NCBI GenBank assembly: GCA_031415015.1
Contig: JANOQT010000001.1
Coordinates: 1-11,972, forward strand
DNA: 11,972 bases
Source of the DNA: JAUYQR01 sp031415015
GTDB lineage: Bacteria; Pseudomonadota; Alphaproteobacteria; Rhodobacterales; Rhodobacteraceae
Direction of reading: 5' to 3'
Shown here: positions 1 through 6,065 of the stretch, piece by piece
Numbering within the stretch: position 1 is the first letter of the stretch
Layout of the letters: the number at the start of each line of letters is the position of its first letter
Translations under genes and position numbers: made by a program
Notes under the pieces: generated by a model
Databases searched by the model: none
What the model saw: the letters and a program-made list of their open reading frames with translations, nothing else
Told to the model about the DNA's origin: nothing

Positions 1-902
1 CCCCCTTCGGAGCCGCGCCGGGTGCCGGGCGGGGTTCCCGCCGTGTGCGTGGTCTTGAAGATATGGGCGAACTGCGGAACGGAGCTTGCGATGAAGTTGT
101 CAAAAGTCGCCTCATTGGCCATGCACCGGGCGGTTGCCCAATCCTTCATGGCCGGGGACAGATGACCGCTGCGCAGCGCCTCTTCCACCTTCTGCCCGGC
201 CCGCTCTTCGGATGCCGTGGCGAGGCTCAAGTTGCGCTCTGCCAGCATCGCCTGGACGGTGGCCACCGGCACGAACTTCGCCGGGTCGGGATCATCCTTG
301 CCCTTCAGAAGCGCCATGAGGGCCGCCATCATTTCCTCTTCGGTTGCGCCCGGGGACACCTTCAGCGCCTCGGCCAGGCGCGCATAGCGGCCCGGTGCGG
401 CGGGCTTTGAAGGGGTCTTGGCTGGGATGGTTTCCGGGGTCATTTGGTCATCCTGATTTGCGAGGGCGGTCAGATGCAGGTTCGGGTCGTGGACAAGGCC
501 CGCGCCCTTGAGCTTGACGATTTGCCGGGTCTTCGGGTGGAACAGGAAGGACGGGCTGAGAAAGCGATATTCCCGGCGTCCGATCATCTCGGACGCGGTG
601 GCGGTCCATTCGACCCGGCCCCAAACGCCACCGTCATCAGCCTTGAGTTCCTTGATCCATCCGGCCGCTGGCACCGGGCCGTTGAGCTTGGCCTCCGGCT
701 TGTCGTTCTGGTGTTCATAGTCAATCGGCAAGTCGATCCCGCCTGACTGGAAAGCCAGCACAAGGGCGGAAGGGTCGATCAGTTCCCAGGCGCGCCCGTC
801 GCGACCCTTGACCTGCCGGTCGCCCGGAAAGATGTGCACCCATTCCGGCGCACGTCCAGGCGGCAAGGCAAGGTCACAGGTGGCGAGGGCGAGGTTGGTC
901 AT
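1..902 (-). CDS. Mu gpI-like phage protease/scaffold protein (3' end cut by window edge)
   Basis: The frame opens with ATG at 902-900 and stays open to the left edge, giving 300 residues without a stop. In Mu-like phages the I protein is the head-maturation protease, and its C-terminal part acts as internal scaffold in prohead assembly. Family marks that I see are the motif DYEHQ (residues 61-65) after a hydrophobic strand, AAGWIKEL (80-87), the stretch YRFLSPSF (113-120) and the LVHDPNL segment (137-143). These are followed by a hydrophilic, Ala/Glu-rich, helix-prone scaffold-like region with the segments FVPVATVQAML and HLSPAMKDWA. Mu gpI is about 360 residues, so roughly 60 are probably missing off the left edge. 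The start overlaps by one base the stop of the preceding reading frame (TGATG), as in tightly packed phage operons. Nothing visible disrupts it, in contrast to its upstream neighbours. Assignment to the Mu I family is firm; the catalytic residues were not assigned. Confidence 0.85.
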   Translation of the reverse strand, partial: MTNLALATCDLALPPGRAPEWVHIFPGDRQVKGRDGRAWELIDPSALVLAFQSGGIDLPIDYEHQNDKPEAKLNGPVPAAGWIKELKADDGGVWGRVEWTATASEMIGRREYRFLSPSFLFHPKTRQIVKLKGAGLVHDPNLHLTALANQDDQMTPETIPAKTPSKPAAPGRYARLAEALKVSPGATEEEMMAALMALLKGKDDPDPAKFVPVATVQAMLAERNLSLATASEERAGQKVEEALRSGHLSPAMKDWATARCMANEATFDNFIASSVPQFAHIFKTTHTAGTPPGTRRGSEG

Positions 903-1027
903 CACGCCGCCCGTGCCAGTGCTTCGTCGCAACGCACCCAGACGCCGGTAGCCTCGGCCGCGTCCACGATCCCGGCGCGCGACCGGGTGGCGGTGCCGTC
1001 CGTCTTGGCAACGGTCTGGTCATCCAC
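902..1027 (-). pseudogene. Phage fragment, likely frame-shifted continuation of the gpT-like piece
   Basis: This 41-codon frame begins with GTG at 1027-1025, inside the end of the preceding frame, and stops at 904-902, overlapping the ATG of the gpI-like gene. No good ribosome binding site was seen. Its first residues (VDDQTVAKTDG) fit the expected continuation of a Mu gpT-like segment. In Mu gpT, as I recall it, QERR is followed closely by VARTR, and a one-base shift here restores QER, five residues, then VAKT. This suggests that the frame is a frameshifted tail of the neighbouring gpT-like remnant, not a separate gene. The last ~25 residues (ending CDEALARAA) match nothing I recognise and may come from a further junction. 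It could instead be a tiny translationally coupled phage gene. Confidence 0.4.
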
Positions 1028-1456
1028 GACGTTCCTGCAAGATCAGCGGGCGCACCGCGCGCGAGGTGTCCAGAAGATGCCAGGCCGTGCCTGCGCCGCT
1101 CTGGATGTTGGAAACCCGCGTGTCGCTACAAACCCGCAGCGTCTCGCGGATCGACGTGCCGTCCCTCGCGACCAGGCTTTGCGCGATTCGCGTCACCCGC
1201 GCTGCAAGGGGAGTGCGACGGTCAATCGAAAGGTCAGTACCGGCGTCCCGTTCCCTGGTGACGACCACCCGCGCTTTGCCCTTGTCGCCGCGCAAGGCGG
1301 GGATCAGCCCGGCCCGGCCTTGCACCTGATGCAGCTGCACCCAATCCCGGATGATGTTTTCGGCAAGCCTTGTCGGAGCCCCCGGATGACATGCCACCCT
1401 GCCGAGCGTTTGGGCAGGTCCAGATCGGGTTTGATGATGCGCAATTCATTCTGCAC
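1020..1456 (-). pseudogene. Mosaic, frame-broken phage remnant (unknown early gene joined to a gpT-like head-protein segment)
   Basis: Reading leftward, a frame opens at GTG 1456-1454, overlapping the end of the gp16-like gene, and reads sensibly (VQNELRIIKPDLDLPKR) up to a run of five G at 1383-1379. From there coding character moves to another frame, which continues LAENIIRDWVQLHQVQGRAG and ends at 1022-1020. Adding one G to the run would join the two into one reading frame. The portion before about 1121 stands where the transposase A gene of a transposable phage normally lies, directly after the Ner-type regulator, and could be its N-terminal remnant. I did not recognise it by motif. The last 33 codons (1121-1023), containing AWHLLDTSRAVRPLILQERR, resemble a conserved segment of Mu gpT. 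Order and frame breaks indicate deletion and decay. A 125-residue fragment (ATG 1397) could still be translated. Confidence 0.45.
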
Positions 1457-1655
1457 GGGCCGTCAGCCCACCAGCCACGGCAATCTTGTGGGATTGCCGA
1501 TAGTGGCCTTTGTTGTGGCCGTAGATCATGGCGCGCACGGCGCGGACCGGAAAGCCCGTTTCCTTAGCCCATCCGGGACTGATCTTCCCATGCCGTTGCA
1601 GCATTTCAACTGCAGGAGACTGACACCTTGACGTTGTGCTGACCGCGCGCGTCAT
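1446..1655 (-). CDS. BcepMu gp16-like small phage DNA-binding protein (Ner-position regulator)
   Basis: A 69-residue basic protein starting at ATG 1655-1653. The core, roughly residues 18-62, has the pattern of the BcepMu gp16 family of small helix-turn-helix proteins: GKISPGWAKETGFPVRAVRAM, then a Gly/Lys/Tyr-rich turn (GHNKGHYRQSHKIAVAGGL). In transposable phages this position, divergent from the repressor and first in the early operon, belongs to Ner, which damps early transcription. The start is uncertain. No Shine-Dalgarno is evident before ATG 1655, and an in-frame ATG at 1604-1602 sits just before the recognisable domain; if that is used, the regulatory gap to the repressor is about 75 bp instead of 24. 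The stop overlaps an ATG (ATGA at 1449-1446), suggesting former translational coupling to the next, now broken, frame. Family call from motif shape; function inferred from position. Confidence 0.65.
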   Translation of the reverse strand: MTRAVSTTSRCQSPAVEMLQRHGKISPGWAKETGFPVRAVRAMIYGHNKGHYRQSHKIAVAGGLTARAE

Positions 1656-1698
1656 GAACCGGGTGTACGACAGACACAGATGTCAAGGCGCGTGTCAG
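1620..1698. promoter_or_regulatory. Split inverted repeat between divergent phage regulators (candidate operators)
   Basis: On the left, CTGACACCTTGAC (1620-1632) is the reverse complement of GTCAAGG joined to TGTCAG. On the right the same two blocks recur in the opposite orientation, GTCAAGG (1682-1688) and TGTCAG (1693-1698), separated by four bases. The two copies flank the start region shared by the gp16-like gene and the XRE gene. This is the location expected for repressor/Ner operators of a transposable phage. The repeat is seen directly; the operator role is inference. Both arms lie inside the annotated 5' ends of the two genes, which hints that one or both true starts are further in. 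Confidence 0.4.
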
Positions 1699-1886
1699 GA
1701 TCATTGCAACTTGTCGCGAAGCGGATTCGCTTCCTGCGGGGAGAGCAGACGCCAGAGGCTTTCGCCCAGCTGATCAAAGTTTCGCGAACTGCACTGGCAA
1801 ACCATACGGCAGGTCGACCCAAGCCAGACGACTACACCCTTAGCCAAACTACAGAAAATACTGGCGTTTCAATAAATTACCTTTAA
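1680..1886 (+). CDS. XRE-family helix-turn-helix protein, likely prophage repressor (short)
   Basis: A 68-residue protein encoded divergently from the gp16-like gene. From about residue 12 it follows the Cro/CI-type helix-turn-helix layout: VAKRIRFLRGEQTPEAFAQL (helices 1-2), then KVSRTALANHTAGRPKPDDYT (recognition helix and following turn), then the closing GVSINYL. It ends exactly where the DNA-binding domain ends, with no oligomerisation or S24-type cleavage domain, so it is either a minimal repressor or a truncated one. In Mu-like phages the repressor sits next to the left end and diverges from Ner, as here. Translation start is unsure because there is no clear ribosome binding site before ATG 1680; the GTG at 1692 is an alternative. 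The domain identity is well supported. The immunity-repressor role is inferred from position. Confidence 0.65.
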   Translation: MSRRVSGSLQLVAKRIRFLRGEQTPEAFAQLIKVSRTALANHTAGRPKPDDYTLSQTTENTGVSINYL

Positions 1887-2417
1887 TCAGCAAACGCTCC
1901 GGATCAATCAGTCACGGCCGGCGTGGGTGGAACGATAACGGGTGTGCAAGACTGAATGGAAGACGAGGCAACCCTAGTGCCGGTTCTGCGTCTGTCTGAC
2001 CCGCCCACTGTCAGGGAAGTGCCGCGAGTTGCGACCGCAGGGGCGCCCCGCCAAGAGTTCATGGTCACGCTCAACACGAGCTTCACAGTCAGGGAGAACC
2101 TGCAACGCCTGCTTGACCTCAAAGCCGGGCCACGGCCATTTGAAAAATCGTCCGCTTGCGACCTATCCAGAAGGTTCGCCCTGCACGGAACAGGATTTAA
2201 CGAGCACCCGCCGAAGGGTACACGCTGTCGGCAAACCGTCGAAAATCCATGGCGTAGCCATTTGACCCAGTGCTTCCAATTGGGCCGGAAGAGCGAACAC
2301 CAACCCACTGAAATGTTTGAATTGGGCGGGTCCGCATACCTTCGCCAGTCAACCGACCGTCTTCTGGCTCAACTAGGTGCACGGCACGCCGGACCACGAA
2401 CGTAAACAACTTCTTAA

Positions 2418-2445
2418 AATGAAATCCCAACGCATTGATTTCATT
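2418..2445. repeat. AT-rich inverted repeat downstream of phoB (weak terminator candidate)
   Basis: Nine-base perfect arms, AATGAAATC at 2418-2426 and GATTTCATT at 2437-2445, surround a 10-base loop. Read in the phoB direction, the stem is followed by TT immediately, so with the two T that end the arm there are four T. This could act as a weak intrinsic terminator for the pst-pho operon about 30 bases past the phoB stop. An AT-rich stem this weak is unusual for a GC-rich genome, so it could also be a repeat from the adjoining mobile DNA. Confidence 0.35.
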
Positions 2446-2458
2446 ACAGCCCGACTCT

Positions 2459-2474
2459 TGTCCGCGCGCGGACA
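2459..2474. repeat. 16-bp perfect palindrome abutting the phoB stop codon
   Basis: TGTCCGCGCGCGGACA reads the same on both strands and ends one base before the phoB stop codon (2477-2475). As RNA it could fold into a six-pair stem with a CGCG loop, but no T-run follows in the phoB direction, so it is not a typical terminator. It could be an mRNA 3'-end stabiliser or a protein-binding site. Confidence 0.45.
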
Positions 2475-3167
2475 TCACCCCAGAGCATACCCCGCACCCC
2501 TGACGGTGCGGACCGGGTCCTCGCCGCCAAAATGCATCAGAGATTTCCTCAGCCGACCCACATGCACATCCACGGTCCGGGTATCGACATAGATATCCCT
2601 GCCCCAGACCAGGTCCAACAACTGCTCGCGGCTGAACACCCGGCCGGGCCGTTCCATAAGGGTAACCAGCAGCTTGAACTCCGTCGGCCCCAGCTTCAGA
2701 ACCTTGTCGGCCCGGTAGACCCGGTGCGTCTCGGGGTCCAGCCGGATATCCTCGTGCTCCAGCACCACCCCCGCCGTGGACGGCCGCACCCGCCGCAACT
2801 GCGCGCGCGCCCGGGCCATCAGTTCCAAGACCGAATAGGGCTTGATCACGTAATCATCCGCGCCGGTTTCCAGCCCACGGATGCGGTCCACCTCTTCGGC
2901 CCGCGCCGACAGCATAATGATCGGAATGCCCCGCGTGTCGGGCCGCATTTTCAGTCGGCGACAAACCTCGATCCCCGAGACTTTCGGCATCATCCAGTCG
3001 AGGATGATAATATCTGGCGCCTCTTCGTCGACCAGCATCATCGCGTCTTCGCCGTTGTCGGCCTGGGTCACATCAAACCCTTCGGCCTCAAGGTTGTAGG
3101 CCAGCACCGTCCGCTGTGCGGGTTCATCCTCGACCAGCAGAACCGTCGGCTGTCCGGACCGCGCCAT
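2475..3167 (-). CDS. phoB: Phosphate regulon response regulator PhoB
   Basis: PhoB is the OmpR-type transcription factor which, once phosphorylated under phosphate starvation, binds Pho boxes and activates the regulon. The 230-residue protein has a complete receiver domain (about 7-123): acidic pair E13/D14, phospho-acceptor D57 in ILDWMMP, S87 and K109 in IKPYS. A winged-helix output domain (about 133-230) follows, with LGPTEFKLL, DIYVDTRTVDVHVGRLRK and the C-terminal RTVRGAGYAL. Length equals that of the family (E. coli 229). ATG 3167 is preceded by a strong GAGGAG that lies within the end of phoU, and the phoU stop is two bases upstream, so the genes are translationally linked. It is the last gene of the pst operon. 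Its cognate kinase gene phoR, often adjacent, is absent from the window. Downstream DNA is phage-derived or gene-poor. Confidence 0.96.
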   Translation of the reverse strand: MARSGQPTVLLVEDEPAQRTVLAYNLEAEGFDVTQADNGEDAMMLVDEEAPDIIILDWMMPKVSGIEVCRRLKMRPDTRGIPIIMLSARAEEVDRIRGLETGADDYVIKPYSVLELMARARAQLRRVRPSTAGVVLEHEDIRLDPETHRVYRADKVLKLGPTEFKLLVTLMERPGRVFSREQLLDLVWGRDIYVDTRTVDVHVGRLRKSLMHFGGEDPVRTVRGAGYALG

Positions 3168-3169
3168 GC

Positions 3170-3880
3170 TCAGCTCCTCGCCGCGACGGAGGACGTCGTG
3201 TCCACCTTGGGCCGCTCTTCGCCCGGCAGGCTGCCGGTCACAAGGTAGATCACCTGTTCGGCCACCGAGGTGGCATGATCCCCCACCCGCTCAATGTTCT
3301 TGGCGATAAAATGCAGATGCATGCAGGGTCCGATGTTGCGGGGGTCTTCCATCATGTGGGTCAGGAATTCGCGGAAGATCGAGTTGTACATCTGGTCGAT
3401 ATCACGGTCACGCTGGCGGACATCTTCGGCCAGCTTGACGTCACGGCGGATATAGGCATCAAGCGCGTCATTCAGCATCAGCACAACCGCCTTGGCGAGG
3501 CGACGGATTGACCCGGACGCACCCATGACCTGCGGCATCTGCCCAAGAACGACCGTCCGCTTTGCAAGGTTCTTGGCATAGTCCCCAGCCCGTTCAAGTG
3601 CCGCGGCAATTTTCATGACCGTCAGAACGGTCCGCAAGTCACCTGCGGCAGGCGCACGCAGGGCGATCAGCCGGGCGCATTCGACATTGATCTGATCCTC
3701 CAGCGCGTCAATGGCGGTGTCGCCGGTGCGAACGCGGGCGGCCATGTCTTCGTCGCGCGCATCCAGCGCCTCGGCTGCATCGAGGAGCGCGGTCTCGACC
3801 AGCCCGCCCATCCGCATGACAAGCGCCTGCACCGCTTCTAGATCGCGGTCGAAGGCGGAAAGGATATGCGTTGTGTTCAT
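3170..3880 (-). CDS. phoU: Phosphate transport/signalling regulator PhoU
   Basis: PhoU is a cytoplasmic all-helical metal-binding protein that couples the PstSCAB transporter to the PhoR/PhoB pair and restrains the pathway when phosphate is plentiful. The 236-residue sequence shows the two homologous three-helix repeats. The first is about 10-110, with the LEDQINVECARLIALRAPAAG stretch and the AAALERAGDYAKN metal-site segment. The second is about 120-220, containing ERVGDHATSVAEQVIYL, the counterpart E-R-x-G-D-H motif. Family length is about 235. The start is ATG 3880, with GAGGA six bases upstream overlapping the pstB stop. It follows pstB by 10 bases and precedes phoB by two, so all three share one transcript. 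No irregularity seen. Confidence 0.95.
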   Translation of the reverse strand: MNTTHILSAFDRDLEAVQALVMRMGGLVETALLDAAEALDARDEDMAARVRTGDTAIDALEDQINVECARLIALRAPAAGDLRTVLTVMKIAAALERAGDYAKNLAKRTVVLGQMPQVMGASGSIRRLAKAVVLMLNDALDAYIRRDVKLAEDVRQRDRDIDQMYNSIFREFLTHMMEDPRNIGPCMHLHFIAKNIERVGDHATSVAEQVIYLVTGSLPGEERPKVDTTSSVAARS

Positions 3881-3890
3881 GTTTTTATCC

Positions 3891-4688
3891 TCAACCGATC
3901 CGACCAGTTATGTATGCTTCGGTGCGCGGGTCCTTGGGGGTGGTAAAGACCTGACCGGTCTCGCCGTATTCGACGAGGTTTCCAAGATGGAAGAACGCTG
4001 TTTTCTGGCTGACCCGGGCGGCCTGCTGCATCGAGTGGGTCACGATCACAACAGAAAAGACCGACCGCAGTTCGCTGATCAGTTCTTCCACCTGAGCCGT
4101 CGCTATGGGGTCGAGTGCGGAACACGGCTCGTCCATCAGCAGAACCTCGGGAGAGGTTGCAATGGCGCGCGCGATGCACAGCCGCTGCTGCTGCCCGCCA
4201 GACAAACCGGTTCCCGGCGCAGCCAGGCGATCCTTCACTTCGTTCCACAACGCCGCCTTTTTCAGCGACGTTTCGACCACCTCGTCAAGATCGGTTTTAG
4301 AGCGGGTCAGACCGTGGATCTTGGGACCGTAGGCCACATTGTCGTAGATCGACTTTGGAAACGGGTTCGGTTTCTGAAACACCATTCCGACCTTTGCGCG
4401 CAGTTGTACCGGATCGACGCGCGGGTCGTAGATGTTCTCACCGTCCATCTGGATCATTCCGGTGACCTTGCACGACGGGATCGTGTCATTCATCCGGTTC
4501 AGACAGCGAAGGAAAGTTGATTTTCCGCAGCCCGACGGACCGATGAAGGCCGTCACGGTGTTCTCCAGAATCTCGACATTCACGTCCTTGAGGGCGTGGG
4601 AGGTGCCGTAATGCACCTGCACCCCTTTTGCGGTGATCTTGGTCGCGTGGGTTTGCACGTTCCGCTCCACAATACGCATGTCGTCCAT
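3891..4688 (-). CDS. pstB: Phosphate ABC transporter ATPase PstB
   Basis: PstB is the nucleotide-binding subunit (a dimer on the cytoplasmic face) that powers high-affinity phosphate import through PstC/PstA. All ABC elements are present in order: Walker A GPSGCGKST (about residue 50), Q-loop FQKPNPFPKS, signature LSGGQQQR, Walker B VLLMDEP followed by the D-loop SALD, and the switch histidine in IVTHSMQQAARVS. The Q-loop and the PNPFP segment are typical of PstB. I place the start at ATG 4688 because GGAG lies nine bases upstream. The longer frame from ATG 4706, six more residues, has no clear ribosome binding site but cannot be excluded. The length of 265 residues is near the family norm (E. 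coli 257). It lies 24 bases after pstA with this start, and 10 bases before phoU. Confidence 0.96.
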   Translation of the reverse strand: MDDMRIVERNVQTHATKITAKGVQVHYGTSHALKDVNVEILENTVTAFIGPSGCGKSTFLRCLNRMNDTIPSCKVTGMIQMDGENIYDPRVDPVQLRAKVGMVFQKPNPFPKSIYDNVAYGPKIHGLTRSKTDLDEVVETSLKKAALWNEVKDRLAAPGTGLSGGQQQRLCIARAIATSPEVLLMDEPCSALDPIATAQVEELISELRSVFSVVIVTHSMQQAARVSQKTAFFHLGNLVEYGETGQVFTTPKDPRTEAYITGRIG

Positions 4689-4712
4689 GACGGCTGTCTC
4701 CAACATCTGATC

Positions 4713-6065
4713 TTACCAGCGCCGCTCGAACCGGCGGCGCAGAAGGATAGCCGCGACATTCATCACGACAAGAAAGGCCAGGAGCACGATGATGGCACCC
4801 GACGAGCGTTCAATAAAGGCCGGATCAGCGCGCTGCGCCCAGCCATAGACCTGCACCGGCAGTGCGGTGGCAGGGTCCAGAAAGCCTTCGACCGGTGCCG
4901 AGGGGTAGTTATCGACAAACGCCACCATGCCGATAAGCAGCAATGGCGCGGTTTCGCCCAGTGCCGTGGCCAGGCCAAGGATCGTGCCCGTCATGATGCC
5001 CGGTGCCGCCAGCGGAAGGACATGATGGACGACCATCTGCATCTTCGATGCGCCAACACCCAGCGCTGCATCGCGGATCGAGGGCGGAACCGCACGGATT
5101 GACGCACGGGTCGCAATGATGATTGTCGGCAGGGTCATCAGGCTGATCACCAGCGCGCCGACCAGCGAGGAAGACTGCGGCAGACCCATGTAGTTGATAA
5201 AGATCGCAAGCCCGAGGATGCCGTAGACGATGGACGGCACGGCAGCGAGGTTGGAGATGTTAACCTCGATCAAGTCAGTCCAACGGTTCTTCGGCGCGAA
5301 TTCCTCAAGGTAGATGGATGCCGCGACGCCGACCGGCACGCACATGATGGCCACCATGATCATCAGGTACAGCGAGCCAAGGATCGCCACACCCAGACCA
5401 GCCGCCTCGGGGCGCTGATCGGAGGCATCTGGATTGGTGAAGAAGTCCCAGTTCCATTCGGACCGCAGGATGCCTGCCTCGATCAACCGGTCGGCCAGGA
5501 CCAGTTGCTCAGGAGAAATCTGATTGTCGCGCTCGGCCGTTTCCATCGTCACGCGACCCTTGAGATAGCCATCGACGCGGCCTGCAGCCAGCAGGCTGGC
5601 CTCGATCATGGTATCCAGCAGCTGCGGGTTCGCCAGAATTGTGGCGCGCAGATCGCCGGCAGCATCTTTGGAGATCAGGCCAGATACGTCTTTCGCGCCC
5701 AGCCCGCCAAGATCGACACCCTTTGCCGCCAGCTCTGCCGCGAACGCCTGCGTCAGCAGCTTGTTGTAGCCGACCGTGGTGACCTTCAGCATCTCATCCC
5801 GGTTGCCGTTGCCTGCGGGATCAAGCAGTTCCGACGACAGGGTGACCGGGATGGTCAACTTCGCCTGGTAAAACGCGGTCATGCCATCGGAAAAGATCGT
5901 CCAGAGCATGATTGCCAGCGTGGCCAGACTGACGCCAATCGCAGCAAGACCGTAAGCGCGAAAGCGGGCTTCGGCGGCATTCCGGCGCTTCATGTTCCGA
6001 TCTTCGACCAGAAGCGACGCCTTTGGACGCGCGCCTGCCGGGCCTGCCGCGGATATGTCGGTCAT
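4713..6065 (-). CDS. pstA: Phosphate ABC transporter permease PstA (long, DUF3333-type)
   Basis: PstA is one of the two inner-membrane permeases of the Pst phosphate importer. The 450-residue protein is about 150 longer than E. coli PstA. A cytoplasmic N-terminus leads to a first membrane helix (about 38-58). Then comes a large, mostly hydrophilic region (about 60-225), expected to be periplasmic and matching the DUF3333-type extension known in alphaproteobacterial PstA. The canonical permease core follows from about 227: a helix with GVAILGSLYLMIMVAIMCVP, NLAAVPSIVYGILGLAIF, and the EAA loop that contacts PstB (SIRDAALGVGASKMQMV, then LPLAAPGI). A last helix lies before the basic tail LLRRRFERRW. 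Its ATG overlaps the pstC stop (ATGA) and has GGGAG eight bases upstream, so translation is coupled. Confidence 0.95.
   Translation of the reverse strand: MTDISAAGPAGARPKASLLVEDRNMKRRNAAEARFRAYGLAAIGVSLATLAIMLWTIFSDGMTAFYQAKLTIPVTLSSELLDPAGNGNRDEMLKVTTVGYNKLLTQAFAAELAAKGVDLGGLGAKDVSGLISKDAAGDLRATILANPQLLDTMIEASLLAAGRVDGYLKGRVTMETAERDNQISPEQLVLADRLIEAGILRSEWNWDFFTNPDASDQRPEAAGLGVAILGSLYLMIMVAIMCVPVGVAASIYLEEFAPKNRWTDLIEVNISNLAAVPSIVYGILGLAIFINYMGLPQSSSLVGALVISLMTLPTIIIATRASIRAVPPSIRDAALGVGASKMQMVVHHVLPLAAPGIMTGTILGLATALGETAPLLLIGMVAFVDNYPSAPVEGFLDPATALPVQVYGWAQRADPAFIERSSGAIIVLLAFLVVMNVAAILLRRRFERRW

Larger units (their letters stand above)
1887..2474. other. Gene-poor stretch between phage repressor and phoB; probable prophage left end / host junction
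   Basis: There are 588 bases with no gene I can support. Several overlapping frames of 70-150 codons exist on both strands (for example plus 1956-2405 and minus 1904-2308), but none has a ribosome binding site or a recognisable motif. Long chance frames are common at this GC content. Since the repressor of a transposable phage lies next to its left end, the phage end (normally a 5'-TG...CA-3' border with a short target duplication) should fall in this stretch; I could not place it. The last 60 bases hold a hairpin (2418-2445) and a 16-bp palindrome (2459-2474), listed separately. Degraded coding sequence of an unrecognised element remains possible. Confidence 0.4.

Noticed and set aside
1234..1449. 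Minus frame starting at ATG 1449, overlapping the gp16-like stop (ATGA)
   Set aside because: The overlap looks like coupling, but the translated sequence is low-complexity Gly/Arg/Ala. The two other minus frames carry the coding-like sequence on either side of the G run.
834..1631. 265-codon plus-strand frame
   Set aside because: Runs antisense to the gpI-like start and the phage remnants, which have clear family motifs on the minus strand; its Arg/Pro/His-rich composition is typical of a shadow frame.
1956..2405. 149-codon plus-strand frame in the gene-poor stretch, with overlapping minus frames
   Set aside because: No ribosome binding site, no recognisable motif, and equally long frames on the opposite strand. 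Most simply chance at this GC content.
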